DNA from: Polaromonas sp.
GTDB lineage: Bacteria; Pseudomonadota; Gammaproteobacteria; Burkholderiales; Burkholderiaceae
Assembly (NCBI GenBank): GCA_013823505.1
Contig: PNMH01000109.1
Span: 1-10,186, forward strand
DNA: 10,186 bases
Reading direction: 5' to 3'
In this document: positions 1 through 6,996 of the stretch, in pieces
Layout: each line of letters starts with the position of its first letter
Position numbering within the stretch: the first letter of the stretch is position 1
The notes under the pieces: model-generated
Database searches by the model: none
The model's input: only the letters and a program-made list of their open reading frames with translations
What the model was told of the DNA's origin: nothing
Position numbers and translations under genes: made by a program

Positions 1-1
1 C

Positions 2-1738
2 TCGGCGGTGATGGGCGTGTCCATCGCGTTCTCGGCCTTCCTGGCGCTGTCTCTCACGCCCGCGCTGTGCGCCACCTTGCTCAAGCCGGTGGAAGCCGGC
101 CACCACCATGAGAAGAAGGGCTTCTTCGGCTGGTTCAACCGCGGCTTCGCGCGCACCGCCAAGGGCTATGAAGGGGGTGTGGCCAAGTTGCTGCCGCGCG
201 CCGGCCGCACGCTGGTGATCTATCTCGCCATCGTGGCTGCGGCGGTGGTGGTCTACATGCGACTGCCCACCTCGTTCCTGCCCGGTGAAGACCAGGGCAC
301 GATGCTGGTCAACGTGCAGTTACCCCCCGGCGCCACCCAAGAGCGCACGCTAGAGGTGATCAAGCAGGTCGAGGGCTTCATCCTCAAGCAGCCCGAAGTG
401 CAGAGCATGGTCGGTGTGCTGGGCTTCAGCTTCTCCGGCCAGGGCCAGAACGCTGCGCTCGCCTTCATCACGCTCAAGGACTGGAAGGAGCGCACAGCGC
501 CCGGCAGTTCGGCAGAAGCCGTGGCAGGTCGTGCCTTTGGTGCGCTATCGGGCGTTCGCGACGCGTTCATCTTCCCGCTGAGCCCGCCGCCCATTCCCGA
601 GCTGGGTTCATCGTCGGGCTTCAGCTTCCGCCTGCAGGACCGTGCCGGCCTCGGTCGTGAAGCCCTGCTCAGTGCGCGCGGCCAGTTGCTGGGTCTCGCC
701 TCACAGAGCAAGGTGCTCGCCCAGGTGCGTCCGGACGGCCTGGAAGATGCGCCGCAGTTGCAGATCGACATTGACCGCGACAAGGCCAACGCGCTGGGCG
801 TCGGATTCGATGCCATCAACGCCGCCATCGGTACCGCGCTGGGTTCGAGCTATGTGAACGACTTTCCCAACGCGGGCCGTCTGCAACGTGTGGTGGTGCA
901 GGCCGATGCGCCCGCCCGCATGCAGCCCGAAGACCTGCTGCGCCTGAACGTGGTCAACAACAAGGCGCAGGCCGTGCCGCTCTCGGCGTTCGCCACCACC
1001 AAGTGGATCACCGGCCCGATGCAGACCGTGCGCTACAACGGTTACCCCTCGATGCGCATCAGTGGCAGTGCGGCACCTGGCGCCAGCACGGGCGCGGCGA
1101 TTGCCGAGATGGAGCGGCTCGCCGCCCAGCTGCCGCAGGGCATCGGCTACGAGTGGACCGGTCAGACGCGCGAGGAAAAGCTCGCCGGCTCGCAGGCCAT
1201 CATCCTCTATGCCTTCGCCATCCTGGCCGTGTTCCTGTGCCTGGCCGCGCTGTACGAGAGCTGGACGATTCCGCTCTCGGTGATTCTGGTGGTGCCGCTG
1301 GGCGTGATCGGGGTACTGCTCGCCACGCTGATGCGCGGGTATTCCAACGACGTGTACTTCCAGGTCGGGCTGATCACCATCATCGGTCTGTCGGCGAAGA
1401 ACGCCATCCTGATCATCGAGTTTGCGAAAGACCTGCAGGCGCAGGGCAAGGGCGTGATCGAGTCGGCCCTGGCCGCCGCCCACCTGCGTTTCCGTCCCAT
1501 CGTCATGACCTCGCTGGCGTTCACGCTGGGCGTGCTGCCGCTGGCGCTGGCCTCCGGCGCCGGCTCGGCGAGCCAGCGTGCCATCGGCACCGGCGTGATC
1601 GGCGGCATGCTCACCGGCACCGTGCTGGCGGTCGTGTTCGTGCCGATCTTCTTTGTGGTGGTGCGCACGCTGTTCAAAGGCAGCGAGCGACAACACCAGC
1701 GTGATGCCGAGCAGGCGCAACAACACGGAGTGCATTGA
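2..1738 (+). CDS. RND multidrug efflux permease, HAE-1 family (AcrB/MexB-like), 5'-truncated by window edge
   Basis: Inner-membrane proton-driven pump subunit that takes drugs or solvents from the periplasm and outer leaflet and passes them to an outer-membrane channel. About 578 residues are visible; the family is about 1,050, so roughly the first 470 are missing, including the TM4 Asp pair of the proton relay. The first visible stretch matches the end of AcrB TM6 (SLTPALCATLLKP), followed by a linker with KKGFFGWFNR, TM7 at about nt 209-262, then FLPGEDQG and the periplasmic porter and docking region (PGATQERT, LKDWKER, SYVNDF). TM8-12 follow, with FLCLAALYESW and GLSAKNAILIIEFAKDL. The Lys at nt 1397-1399 corresponds to the proton-relay Lys940 of AcrB. 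A Pro-Pro-Pro run lies at nt 584-592. The stop TGA is one base before the next start, so translation is probably coupled to the channel gene. Family assignment is very secure; the exact substrate is not determinable. Confidence 0.97.
   Translation, partial: SAVMGVSIAFSAFLALSLTPALCATLLKPVEAGHHHEKKGFFGWFNRGFARTAKGYEGGVAKLLPRAGRTLVIYLAIVAAAVVVYMRLPTSFLPGEDQGTMLVNVQLPPGATQERTLEVIKQVEGFILKQPEVQSMVGVLGFSFSGQGQNAALAFITLKDWKERTAPGSSAEAVAGRAFGALSGVRDAFIFPLSPPPIPELGSSSGFSFRLQDRAGLGREALLSARGQLLGLASQSKVLAQVRPDGLEDAPQLQIDIDRDKANALGVGFDAINAAIGTALGSSYVNDFPNAGRLQRVVVQADAPARMQPEDLLRLNVVNNKAQAVPLSAFATTKWITGPMQTVRYNGYPSMRISGSAAPGASTGAAIAEMERLAAQLPQGIGYEWTGQTREEKLAGSQAIILYAFAILAVFLCLAALYESWTIPLSVILVVPLGVIGVLLATLMRGYSNDVYFQVGLITIIGLSAKNAILIIEFAKDLQAQGKGVIESALAAAHLRFRPIVMTSLAFTLGVLPLALASGAGSASQRAIGTGVIGGMLTGTVLAVVFVPIFFVVVRTLFKGSERQHQRDAEQAQQHGVH
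1726..1730 (+). promoter_or_regulatory. Ribosome binding site of the OMF gene, inside the permease 3' end
   Basis: CGGAG lies 9 nt before ATG 1740, within the last codons of the permease. It supports this start over in-frame upstream codons, and the TGA-G-ATG junction suggests termination-reinitiation coupling. Confidence 0.5.
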
Positions 1739-1739
1739 G

Positions 1740-3167
1740 ATGACCCACCTTCGCATCGGAGCCCTGAGCCTCGCGGTTCTTGCGCTCTCCGCCTGTTCGT
1801 TCACGCCCAAGTACGAACGCCCCGCCGCCCCTGTGGCCGCCACGTTCCCCGGTCAAGCCGCACCCGTCGCGGCCCAGGCCGACAACCTGGCCTGGCGCGA
1901 GTTTGTGGGCGATGCGCGCCTGCGCGATCTGATCGCGTTGGCGCTGGCCAACAACCGCGACCTGCGCGTGGCCACGCTCAACATCGAGCAGGTGCGCGCG
2001 CAGTACCAGATCCGGCGCGCCGACCAGTTCCCTTCCGTGGGCCTGGCAGCGGCGGGCAACCGCCAGCCCAACGGCAGTGGCGGCATCGCCAGCACCTACA
2101 GCGTGGGCCTTGCCCTGAGCAGCTGGGAGATCGATTTCTTCGGTCGCCTGGGCAGCTTGAAAGAAGCGGCGCTGGCCCAGTACCTCGCCAGCGAAGAGGC
2201 GCGCCACGCCGCGCAGACCAGCCTGGTGGCGGCCGTGGCCAGCAGCTGGCTGAGCCTGCAGACCAACGACGAGCTGCTGGCCCTGACGCAGCGCACCGTG
2301 GCCACGCGCGAAGATTCCCTGCGCCTGAGCAAGCTGCGCTTCGACAACGGTGCCACCTCGGCGCTGGACCTGCGCCAAGCCGAGTCGCTCACCGCTGCCG
2401 CGCAATCCGCGTTGGCTCAGCAGCGCAGGGCGCGCGCGCTCGACCTGAATGCGCTCACGCTGCTGGTGGGGCAAACGCCGCCGGCCGCGCTGTTGCCCGC
2501 GCCACCCACCATGCCCCAGGCCACCACGGCCAATGGGGTGGCGGTTCCCGTGGCGCCGGTGCCGGCTGCGGCGATGCTGCGTGATGTGCCGGCGGGCCTG
2601 CCGTCCGACCTGCTCACGCGCCGCCCGGACATCCGCCAGGCCGAGCAGCAACTGATCGCCGCCAACGCCAACATCGGTGCTGCGCGCGCCGCGTTCTTCC
2701 CGCGCATCTCGCTCACCGCCAGCGCTGGCACCGCCAGCAGCAGCCTCTCGGGTCTGTTTGAAAGCGGCTCCTGGGGCTTCACGCTGGCGCCACAAGCGCT
2801 GTTGCCGATCTTCGATGCCGGCCGCAACAACGCCAACCTCGGCTCCGCCAAGGCCGCGCGCGACATCGCGGTGGCGCAGTACGAAAAGTCGATCCAGACC
2901 GCGTTCCGCGAAGTGGCCGATGCGCTGGCCGGCAGTGCCACGCTGGGCGACCAGCTCACGGCCCAGCAAGTGCAGGCCACGGCGGAAGCCGAGCGTTTCC
3001 GGTTGGCCGAACTGCGTTACCGCAACGGCGTGTCGAGTTTCCTGGACGTGCTGGACGCGCAGCGCTCGCTGTTCACGACGCAGCAGGCACTGGCGCAGAC
3101 GCGTCTGGCGCAGCAGCAGAACCAGGTGGCGCTCTACAAGGCGCTTGGAGGCGGCTGGACAGAGTGA
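1740..3167 (+). CDS. Outer-membrane efflux channel lipoprotein (OprM/NodT-type OMF), partner of the RND permease
   Basis: 475 residues. Trimeric TolC-like outer-membrane duct that completes a tripartite RND exporter. A lipoprotein signal peptide is visible: Met, a short charged start, a hydrophobic core, then lipobox LSAC with acylated Cys19 expected, followed by the typical SFTPKYERP start of the mature protein. Two outer-membrane-efflux repeats follow. The first carries WEIDFFGRLGSL (about residues 129-140); the second carries LPSDLLTRRPDIRQAEQQL and AAFFPRISLTAS. Coiled-coil-like, Ala/Gln/Glu-rich helices separate them, and the C-terminal half ends in RYRNGVSSFLDVLDAQRSL. I chose ATG 1740 because it gives the lipoprotein signal directly; the frame is open further upstream but there it overlaps the permease. 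A short CGGAG at 1726-1730 gives a 9-nt spacing. The gap to the permease stop is a single base, so the two are almost certainly cotranscribed. The length is normal for the family and I see no defect. Confidence 0.96.
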   Translation: MTHLRIGALSLAVLALSACSFTPKYERPAAPVAATFPGQAAPVAAQADNLAWREFVGDARLRDLIALALANNRDLRVATLNIEQVRAQYQIRRADQFPSVGLAAAGNRQPNGSGGIASTYSVGLALSSWEIDFFGRLGSLKEAALAQYLASEEARHAAQTSLVAAVASSWLSLQTNDELLALTQRTVATREDSLRLSKLRFDNGATSALDLRQAESLTAAAQSALAQQRRARALDLNALTLLVGQTPPAALLPAPPTMPQATTANGVAVPVAPVPAAAMLRDVPAGLPSDLLTRRPDIRQAEQQLIAANANIGAARAAFFPRISLTASAGTASSSLSGLFESGSWGFTLAPQALLPIFDAGRNNANLGSAKAARDIAVAQYEKSIQTAFREVADALAGSATLGDQLTAQQVQATAEAERFRLAELRYRNGVSSFLDVLDAQRSLFTTQQALAQTRLAQQQNQVALYKALGGGWTE

Positions 3168-3226
3168 GGGTGGACCAACTGCGCAGCGCTTTGTGCGGCT
3201 TCCCGGAGCGTGATGTCTGGCTCAGG

Positions 3227-3262
3227 GCACCCGAGGATCCGGCTCTGCCGGTCCCAGGGTGC
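3227..3262. repeat. Compound inverted repeat (long hairpin) between convergent genes
   Basis: Outer arms GCACCC (3227-3232) and GGGTGC (3257-3262) are exact reverse complements. Nested inside are GG/CC (3235-3236 with 3253-3254) and a perfect CCGGC-TCT-GCCGG hairpin (3239-3251). No T-run follows on either strand, so it is not a classical intrinsic terminator, although it sits where a bidirectional terminator between the OMF gene and the LOG gene would be expected. It may be the left half of a dispersed intergenic repeat continuing to 3303. The pairing is read directly; the function is inferred. Confidence 0.6.
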
Positions 3263-3303
3263 TCCCCCCTTTCAAGGGGGGACGCGCGAAGCGCAGCGGG
3301 GGG
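3263..3303. repeat. C6/G6 hairpin plus GCGAAGC mini-hairpin, probable dispersed intergenic repeat
   Basis: TCCCCCCTT (3263-3271) is the exact reverse complement of AAGGGGGGA (3274-3282), giving a hairpin with a G6:C6 core. Next comes GCGC-GAA-GCGC (3284-3294), which contains the GCGAAGC heptamer known for forming an unusually stable DNA mini-hairpin. A second G6 tract (3298-3303) ends directly against the stop codon of the LOG gene, so the single C6 tract could pair with either G6 tract. I recall very similar intergenic elements repeated in Comamonadaceae genomes, but only one copy is in this window, so repeat status is not shown here. Confidence 0.6.
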
Positions 3304-4173
3304 TCAAGTCTTCAGGTCGTAGAACTTCACGATGTGTTGCCACGCCACCTGTGGATCGTCCACGTACTGGAACAGCTCCAGGTCATCGGGCGAGATCGCG
3401 CCTTCTTCCACCAGCACATCGAGGTTGATCAGGCGCTTCCAGTAGTCGGAGCCGAACAGCAGGATCGGCACCGGCTTGGCCTTCTTGCATTGCACCAGCG
3501 TGATCACCTCGAACAGCTCGTCGAGCGTGCCGAAGCCGCCGGGGAACGCGAGCAGGGCCTTGGCGCGCATCATGAAATGCATCTTGCGCAGCGCGAAGTA
3601 GTGGAACTTGAAGCTCAGCTCGGGTGACACGTACGGGTTGGCGGCTTGCTCGTGCGGCAGTGCGATGTTCAGGCCCACGTTGAGCGCGCCTTCGTCGTGC
3701 GCACCGCGGCTGGCTGCTTCCATGATGCCGGGGCCGCCGCCGGTGCAGATGTAGAGCTGGTCGGCCTTGGGGCAACTGGCGCTGTAGCGCGCCACGGTGC
3801 GGGCGAATTCGCGGGCGTGGTCGTAGTAGGGCGCGTTGCGCACCATGGCTTTGGCGCGCGCAATGTCGGCCGCCTCGCCGCTGCGTTCGGCGCGCACCAG
3901 CATCTCCTGCGCTTCGCTGGCTTCGCGAAAGCGCGCGCTGCCGAACACCACCACGGTGTTCTCGATGCCGGCGTCGCGTTGCGCCAGGTCGGGCTTGAGC
4001 ATCTCCAGCTGAAAGCGGATGCCGCGCGTTTCGCGGCGAAGCAGAAATTCGGGGTCGGCAAAGGCCAGGCGGTAGGCGTCGGCGTGCAGGGGGTTGCCTT
4101 CGTTGGCGTGCGTTTGCAGCTCGGCCCAGGCATCGGCCAGGCGGCGTTCGTTGAGGTTCTGTTTGGTTTCCAT
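3304..4173 (-). CDS. LOG-family (TIGR00730-type) nucleoside 5'-monophosphate phosphoribohydrolase, Rossmann fold
   Basis: 289 residues. Members of this family split nucleoside 5'-monophosphates into base and ribose 5-phosphate; some release cytokinins from cytokinin ribotides, others (PpnN-like) act on ordinary purine or pyrimidine nucleotides. Visible motifs are VVVFGSAR (about 74-81), the phosphate-binding TGGGPGIMEAASRG (about 144-157), LRKMHFM (about 195-201) and the family signature PGGFGTLDE (211-219), whose Thr and final Glu belong to the active site. The first ~70 residues form an N-terminal extension relative to minimal LOG proteins of about 190 residues, so this is a longer subtype. 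The start is well supported by AAGGAG (complement of 4180-4185) 6 nt upstream. It lies 40 bp downstream of the AEC permease with no visible terminator between, so cotranscription is likely. The substrate cannot be decided from sequence. Confidence 0.93.
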   Translation of the reverse strand: METKQNLNERRLADAWAELQTHANEGNPLHADAYRLAFADPEFLLRRETRGIRFQLEMLKPDLAQRDAGIENTVVVFGSARFREASEAQEMLVRAERSGEAADIARAKAMVRNAPYYDHAREFARTVARYSASCPKADQLYICTGGGPGIMEAASRGAHDEGALNVGLNIALPHEQAANPYVSPELSFKFHYFALRKMHFMMRAKALLAFPGGFGTLDELFEVITLVQCKKAKPVPILLFGSDYWKRLINLDVLVEEGAISPDDLELFQYVDDPQVAWQHIVKFYDLKT

Positions 4174-4179
4174 GAGAGG

Positions 4180-4185
4180 CTCCTT
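4180..4185 (-). promoter_or_regulatory. Strong Shine-Dalgarno of the LOG-family gene
   Basis: The minus strand reads AAGGAG, 6 nt before the ATG at 4173. It is the best ribosome binding site in the window and fixes the start codon. Confidence 0.75.
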
Positions 4186-4213
4186 GAATCGTCAGTGTGA
4201 CCTGCTTGTGTGA

Positions 4214-5092
4214 CTACAGCCCGAGTGCCAGGGCCAGCGGCACGAACAGGATCGCCAGCGCATTGCCTAGCATGATCATGGCGCCGACCTTGTCGGGCTC
4301 CTGGTGGTAGCGCTCGGCGAGCATGAACTGCATCACAGCCGGGGGCAGGGCAGCGAACAACAGCAGCTGTCCGCGCGCTGCACCTTCCAGACCCAGTGCC
4401 CAAGCCAGCGGTATGCCCACGGCCAGACCGATGATGGGTCGTGCCAGAGCACCCAGCAAACCCAGCGCCAGGCCCGAGCGGGTGAGGGCGGTGAGGCGAA
4501 CCCCCAGGGCGAACAGCATCATCGGCAGCAATGCGTCGCCCAGCAGCTTCAGACCGGAGAGCACCACGTCGGGCGGGCGCACGTCGGTGAGTGCGCTGAT
4601 GAAGCCCAGCGCGGTGCCGATCATGAGCGGGCTGGTGAGCAGGTCGCGGGTGCGCGCCAGGCGGCTGGTGATGCGCGCACCGAGCGAGAAGTGCAGCAGG
4701 TTGCTGACCGAGAACAGCGCCACGGCCGCGCCGAAGTTGGCCGGGCCGAAGGCCAGCAGCGCCAGCGGCAGGCCCATGTTGCCGCAGTTGTTGAACATGA
4801 CCACCGGCACCAGCGTGCGCGGTTGGGCGCCAAAGGCGCGGGCCAGCGGCCAGGCCAGCAGACCGGAGCCCAGGATGAGCACCGTGCCGCCGATCAGCAG
4901 GGCGGTGTGGTCGGCCATGCGGAAGTCGCGCGAGGCCAGCGCCGAATACACCAGCAGCGGCGCCAGCACATCCAGCGCGATGCGGTTGAACACCGACATG
5001 TCGGGCACGCCCCGGCGCGCGTAGCCGTAGCCGATGGCCACGATCAGGAAGACCGGAATGATGACGTCGGAGATGCGGGCGATCAGGTCCAT
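4214..5092 (-). CDS. AEC-family (auxin efflux carrier-like) permease
   Basis: 292 residues, highly hydrophobic, with about ten predicted membrane segments in two inverted halves as usual for AEC/BASS-like folds. It opens with IIPVFLIVAIGYGYARRG, typical of AEC proteins. The half-site motif NNCGNMGLPLALLAFG (about 101-116) is diagnostic, and the second half has the matching crossover LPPAVMQFMLAERY (about 249-262). Bacterial members with known function export or import small carboxylates such as malate or malonate; the 'auxin' label comes from plant PIN proteins and says nothing about the substrate here. The ATG at 5092 gives the standard N-terminus, but no convincing Shine-Dalgarno precedes it (the upstream minus strand is CACCCCTCGCC). 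It lies 71 bp beyond efp, separated from it by a strong hairpin, and is followed after 40 bp by the LOG gene, probably in one transcript. Confidence 0.93.
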   Translation of the reverse strand: MDLIARISDVIIPVFLIVAIGYGYARRGVPDMSVFNRIALDVLAPLLVYSALASRDFRMADHTALLIGGTVLILGSGLLAWPLARAFGAQPRTLVPVVMFNNCGNMGLPLALLAFGPANFGAAVALFSVSNLLHFSLGARITSRLARTRDLLTSPLMIGTALGFISALTDVRPPDVVLSGLKLLGDALLPMMLFALGVRLTALTRSGLALGLLGALARPIIGLAVGIPLAWALGLEGAARGQLLLFAALPPAVMQFMLAERYHQEPDKVGAMIMLGNALAILFVPLALALGL

Positions 5093-5117
5093 GGCGAGGG
5101 GTGTTGAATACCAACGA

Positions 5118-5141
5118 AAGAGGCTCCCGCAGGAGCCTCTT
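5118..5141 (-). terminator. Intrinsic terminator downstream of efp
   Basis: Perfect 10-bp stem AAGAGGCTCC (5118-5127) / GGAGCCTCTT (5132-5141) with a 4-nt loop. In the efp direction the hairpin starts 22 nt after the stop codon and ends CTCTTTCGTT, a short T-rich tail. The stem is strong but the tail is weak, so some read-through into the AEC gene is possible. Confidence 0.8.
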
Positions 5142-5163
5142 GAACCGGACGATCAGCGCGTGA

Positions 5164-5718
5164 TCAGACCCGTTTGCGGTATTCGCCGGTGCGGGTGTCG
5201 ATCTCGATCTTGTCGTCTTGAGCCACGAACAAAGGCACGGCCACTTCAAAGCCGGTGGCGATCTTGGCGGGCTTGAGCACCTTGCCGGACGTGTCGCCCT
5301 TCACAGCGGGTTCTGTCCAGGTGATCACGCGCTCGACGCTGGTGGGCAGTTCGACCGAGATGGCCTTGCCGTCGTAGAACACCACTTCAACGGTCATGCC
5401 GTCTTCGAGGTAGTTCAGCGCGTCGCCCATGTTTTCGGCTTCGACTTCGTACTGGTTGAAGTCGGCGTCCATGCACACGTACATCGGGTCGGCGAAGTAG
5501 GAGTAGGTGCACTCCTTCTTGTCCAGAATGATCTGGTCCATCTTGTCGTCGGCCTTGCAGACGACTTCGGTGGCCATGTTGTTGAGCAGGGCCTTGAGCT
5601 TCAGGCGCACGGTGGCGGCACCACGGCCGCCGCGGCTGTATTCGGTTTTCAGGACGATCATCGGGTCCTTGCCGTGCATGATGACGTTGCCGGCGCGGAG
5701 TTCTTGAGCGATTTTCAT
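5164..5718 (-). CDS. efp: Translation elongation factor P, Arg32 type
   Basis: 184 residues, the normal EF-P length. EF-P binds between the P and E sites of the ribosome and promotes peptide bond formation at stalled polyproline stretches. An N-terminal KOW-like domain (about 1-65) is followed by two OB-fold domains. The domain I loop reads [11 protein letters not shown]; counting from Met1 the tip residue is Arg32, not the lysine found in E. coli (Lys34, beta-lysylated). Arg32 EF-Ps are rhamnosylated by EarP, and an earP gene lies immediately upstream on the same strand, so the modification route is consistent. Further family blocks seen are [22 protein letters not shown], in parts, and [11 protein letters not shown] near the C-terminus. 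A GGAA (complement of 5724-5727) stands 5 nt before the ATG. A strong terminator follows the stop. Identification is secure. Confidence 0.98.
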   Translation of the reverse strand: MKIAQELRAGNVIMHGKDPMIVLKTEYSRGGRGAATVRLKLKALLNNMATEVVCKADDKMDQIILDKKECTYSYFADPMYVCMDADFNQYEVEAENMGDALNYLEDGMTVEVVFYDGKAISVELPTSVERVITWTEPAVKGDTSGKVLKPAKIATGFEVAVPLFVAQDDKIEIDTRTGEYRKRV

Positions 5719-5884
5719 AAGGGTTCCAACGGTTGGGCCGCGTGCTCCCGGCGTGGGCTGGACACCCGGGAACTGAGCTGATGGCTGCGATCTGTGCGGC
5801 GAGGCAGACGGCTGGCGGAAGCGGTGACCGGCGTGTTGCCCGGGCCGGATTTCCGCAAAGCCTCGAATTTTATCGCCTTTTCCC
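5719..5884. other. earP-efp spacer, likely efp promoter region
   Basis: 166 bp without a plausible gene. On the minus strand, shortly after the earP stop, lies the AT-rich stretch GATAAAATT (complement of 5866-5874), a possible -10 element (TAAAAT) without a good -35 partner. An inverted repeat TCCCGG/CCGGGA (5746-5751 and 5766-5771, 14-nt loop) falls in what would be the efp leader. The spacing suggests efp can be transcribed independently of earP; this is inference. Confidence 0.35.
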
Positions 5885-6946
5885 TCATCGCTTCCCCTGC
5901 ACGAAGCTGCAAAGCTGGGTGGCCAGGTCGGTCTGGGTCAGCAGGCGTTGGCGCGCGGCCTGCACGCAGCCGTGCCAGTCGTCCAGCGCGGCGGCCTCCG
6001 GCCACGCCGGGGCGGCGCTGCCGATCCCGTTCCAGGCGCGGTGAAACACGCGAAGCGAGGCGGGGGCTTGAAGCCAGTCCAGGAACGCTTCCAGCTTGGC
6101 GTGGTGGGCGTCGTCGTGTTGCGGGTAGATCTGCCAGACCAAGGGCCGGCCGGCCCAGAGCGCGCGCACCAGCGAGTCTTCGCCGCGCACGAAATTGAGG
6201 TCGCAGGCCCAGAGCAGGTGGTCGAACCCGGGTTGGGTCAGCAAGGGCAGGGGGTGCAACTGGCCCGCCGGTGCGGCCTGCGCCGCGCGCCACGCACGCC
6301 CGGGCGTGACCAGCCATTGCCAGGAAGCCTGCGCCGCCTGCCGCAGCACCCCAGGGAGGGCTGCGGGTTCGTAGCAGAACAGGCTGGCCCGGCGTGATGA
6401 AGGTGACAGCCCCAGGCCGCGCAGCCAGGCTTCGGCGTCGAACCCGGCCTGGCGTTGCAGCAGGTCGGGCTCGCGCAGCAGGCCACCGGTGCGTTCGGTG
6501 AAGCCGGGGTAGAAAAACCACTTGGTGAGTCCGCGAAGAGGCCCGCTCATGACTGGCGAGGGCAGGCGGTGCGAGCGCTCCACGTAGGGCTCGGCGCTGA
6601 GGTATTCGAGGTTGATCCACACCGGTGGCTGCGCGCCGACAGCCAGGCGTGCGGCGAGGTCGTCAATGCATTCGGCGGGTGGCTCACAGCCAAAGGCTTC
6701 GATCCAGACGTCCGCCAAGGGCAGGCGGGCTGGCAGGCTGGCGGGCAACGGTGTGGTCCAGTGCAGTACCTCAATGCCTTCCACCCGGCCTTCACGCGCC
6801 CCGGGTGCCATCCAGGCCAGGGCCTGTGGATCGTCGAGCCAGAGGCGCACCTGTTCGCCGCGGCGCGCGAGCTCGGCCGAGAGCCGCCAGCACACGCCCA
6901 CGTCGCCGAAGTTGTCGATCACCCTGCAGAAAATGTCCCAACGCAT
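5885..6946 (-). CDS. earP: EF-P arginine rhamnosyltransferase EarP
   Basis: 353 residues from the chosen start. EarP is an inverting GT-B-like glycosyltransferase that moves rhamnose from dTDP-beta-L-rhamnose to Arg32 of EF-P in the cytoplasm. The N-terminus [20 protein letters not shown] is the family signature; its two Asp residues (11 and 15) match Asp13 and Asp17, needed for activity in the Pseudomonas putida enzyme. The C-terminal nucleotide-sugar domain shows [19 protein letters not shown] and IYPQHDDAH; Glu256 in GED matches the essential Glu273. The start is uncertain: ATG 6946 places WDIFC right after the Met, while ATG 6955 and GTG 6985 are in frame upstream; none has a clear Shine-Dalgarno. 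The GTG would lie inside the inverted repeat next to uvrC. The gene is followed after 166 bp by efp, its only known substrate. The donor-sugar rml genes are not in the window. Confidence 0.95.
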   Translation of the reverse strand: MRWDIFCRVIDNFGDVGVCWRLSAELARRGEQVRLWLDDPQALAWMAPGAREGRVEGIEVLHWTTPLPASLPARLPLADVWIEAFGCEPPAECIDDLAARLAVGAQPPVWINLEYLSAEPYVERSHRLPSPVMSGPLRGLTKWFFYPGFTERTGGLLREPDLLQRQAGFDAEAWLRGLGLSPSSRRASLFCYEPAALPGVLRQAAQASWQWLVTPGRAWRAAQAAPAGQLHPLPLLTQPGFDHLLWACDLNFVRGEDSLVRALWAGRPLVWQIYPQHDDAHHAKLEAFLDWLQAPASLRVFHRAWNGIGSAAPAWPEAAALDDWHGCVQAARQRLLTQTDLATQLCSFVQGKR

Positions 6947-6975
6947 GGCCGCCATTGTCGGGGCAAGGCTTTTCA

Positions 6976-6996
6976 GGCCGCGCACAATACGCGGCC
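6976..6996. promoter_or_regulatory. Perfect 7-7-7 inverted repeat in the divergent earP/uvrC spacer, with a -10-like core
   Basis: GGCCGCG (6976-6982) and CGCGGCC (6990-6996) are exact reverse complements around CACAATA (6983-6989). The right arm touches the uvrC ATG. The core reads CACAAT on plus (4 of 6 to TATAAT) and TATTGT on minus (4 of 6), so it could be a -10 for either gene. No good -35 is visible at normal spacing. It may be an operator over the promoter or a start-proximal hairpin. The symmetry is read directly; the role is inferred. Confidence 0.5.

Noticed and set aside
701..1843. 380-codon minus-strand open frame antisense to the RND permease
   Set aside because: It shows only low-complexity His/Arg/Gly-rich sequence. 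The opposite strand matches AcrB over its whole length.
1740..3167. The OprM-like channel as export partner of an RTX system with the HlyC-like gene
   Set aside because: It directly follows its RND permease with a 1-nt gap and is a lipoprotein OMF of the RND type; it lies about 6 kb from the HlyC-like gene with unrelated genes between.
3263..3303. Rho-independent terminator for the OMF or LOG gene
   Set aside because: The hairpins are strong but no T-run follows on either strand, so I call it a repeat; Rho-dependent or 3'-end protective roles stay open.
3210..3428. Small open frame starting in the OMF-LOG spacer
   Set aside because: It reads through the structured repeat and antisense to the conserved LOG C-terminus, with no ribosome binding site.
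3669..5249. Minus-strand open frame of 526 codons spanning both the AEC and LOG genes, suggesting a fusion protein
   Set aside because: It is a different frame from both genes, is rich in Arg/Ala/His/Pro with no domain signal, and is the usual long open shadow frame of high-GC DNA. The true genes have clear family motifs.
6947..6985. Longer EarP N-terminus from GTG 6985 or ATG 6955
   Set aside because: The extra residues are not part of the family signature, have no Shine-Dalgarno, and the GTG lies inside the inverted repeat. ATG 6946 puts the conserved WDIFC directly after Met. ATG 6955 remains possible.
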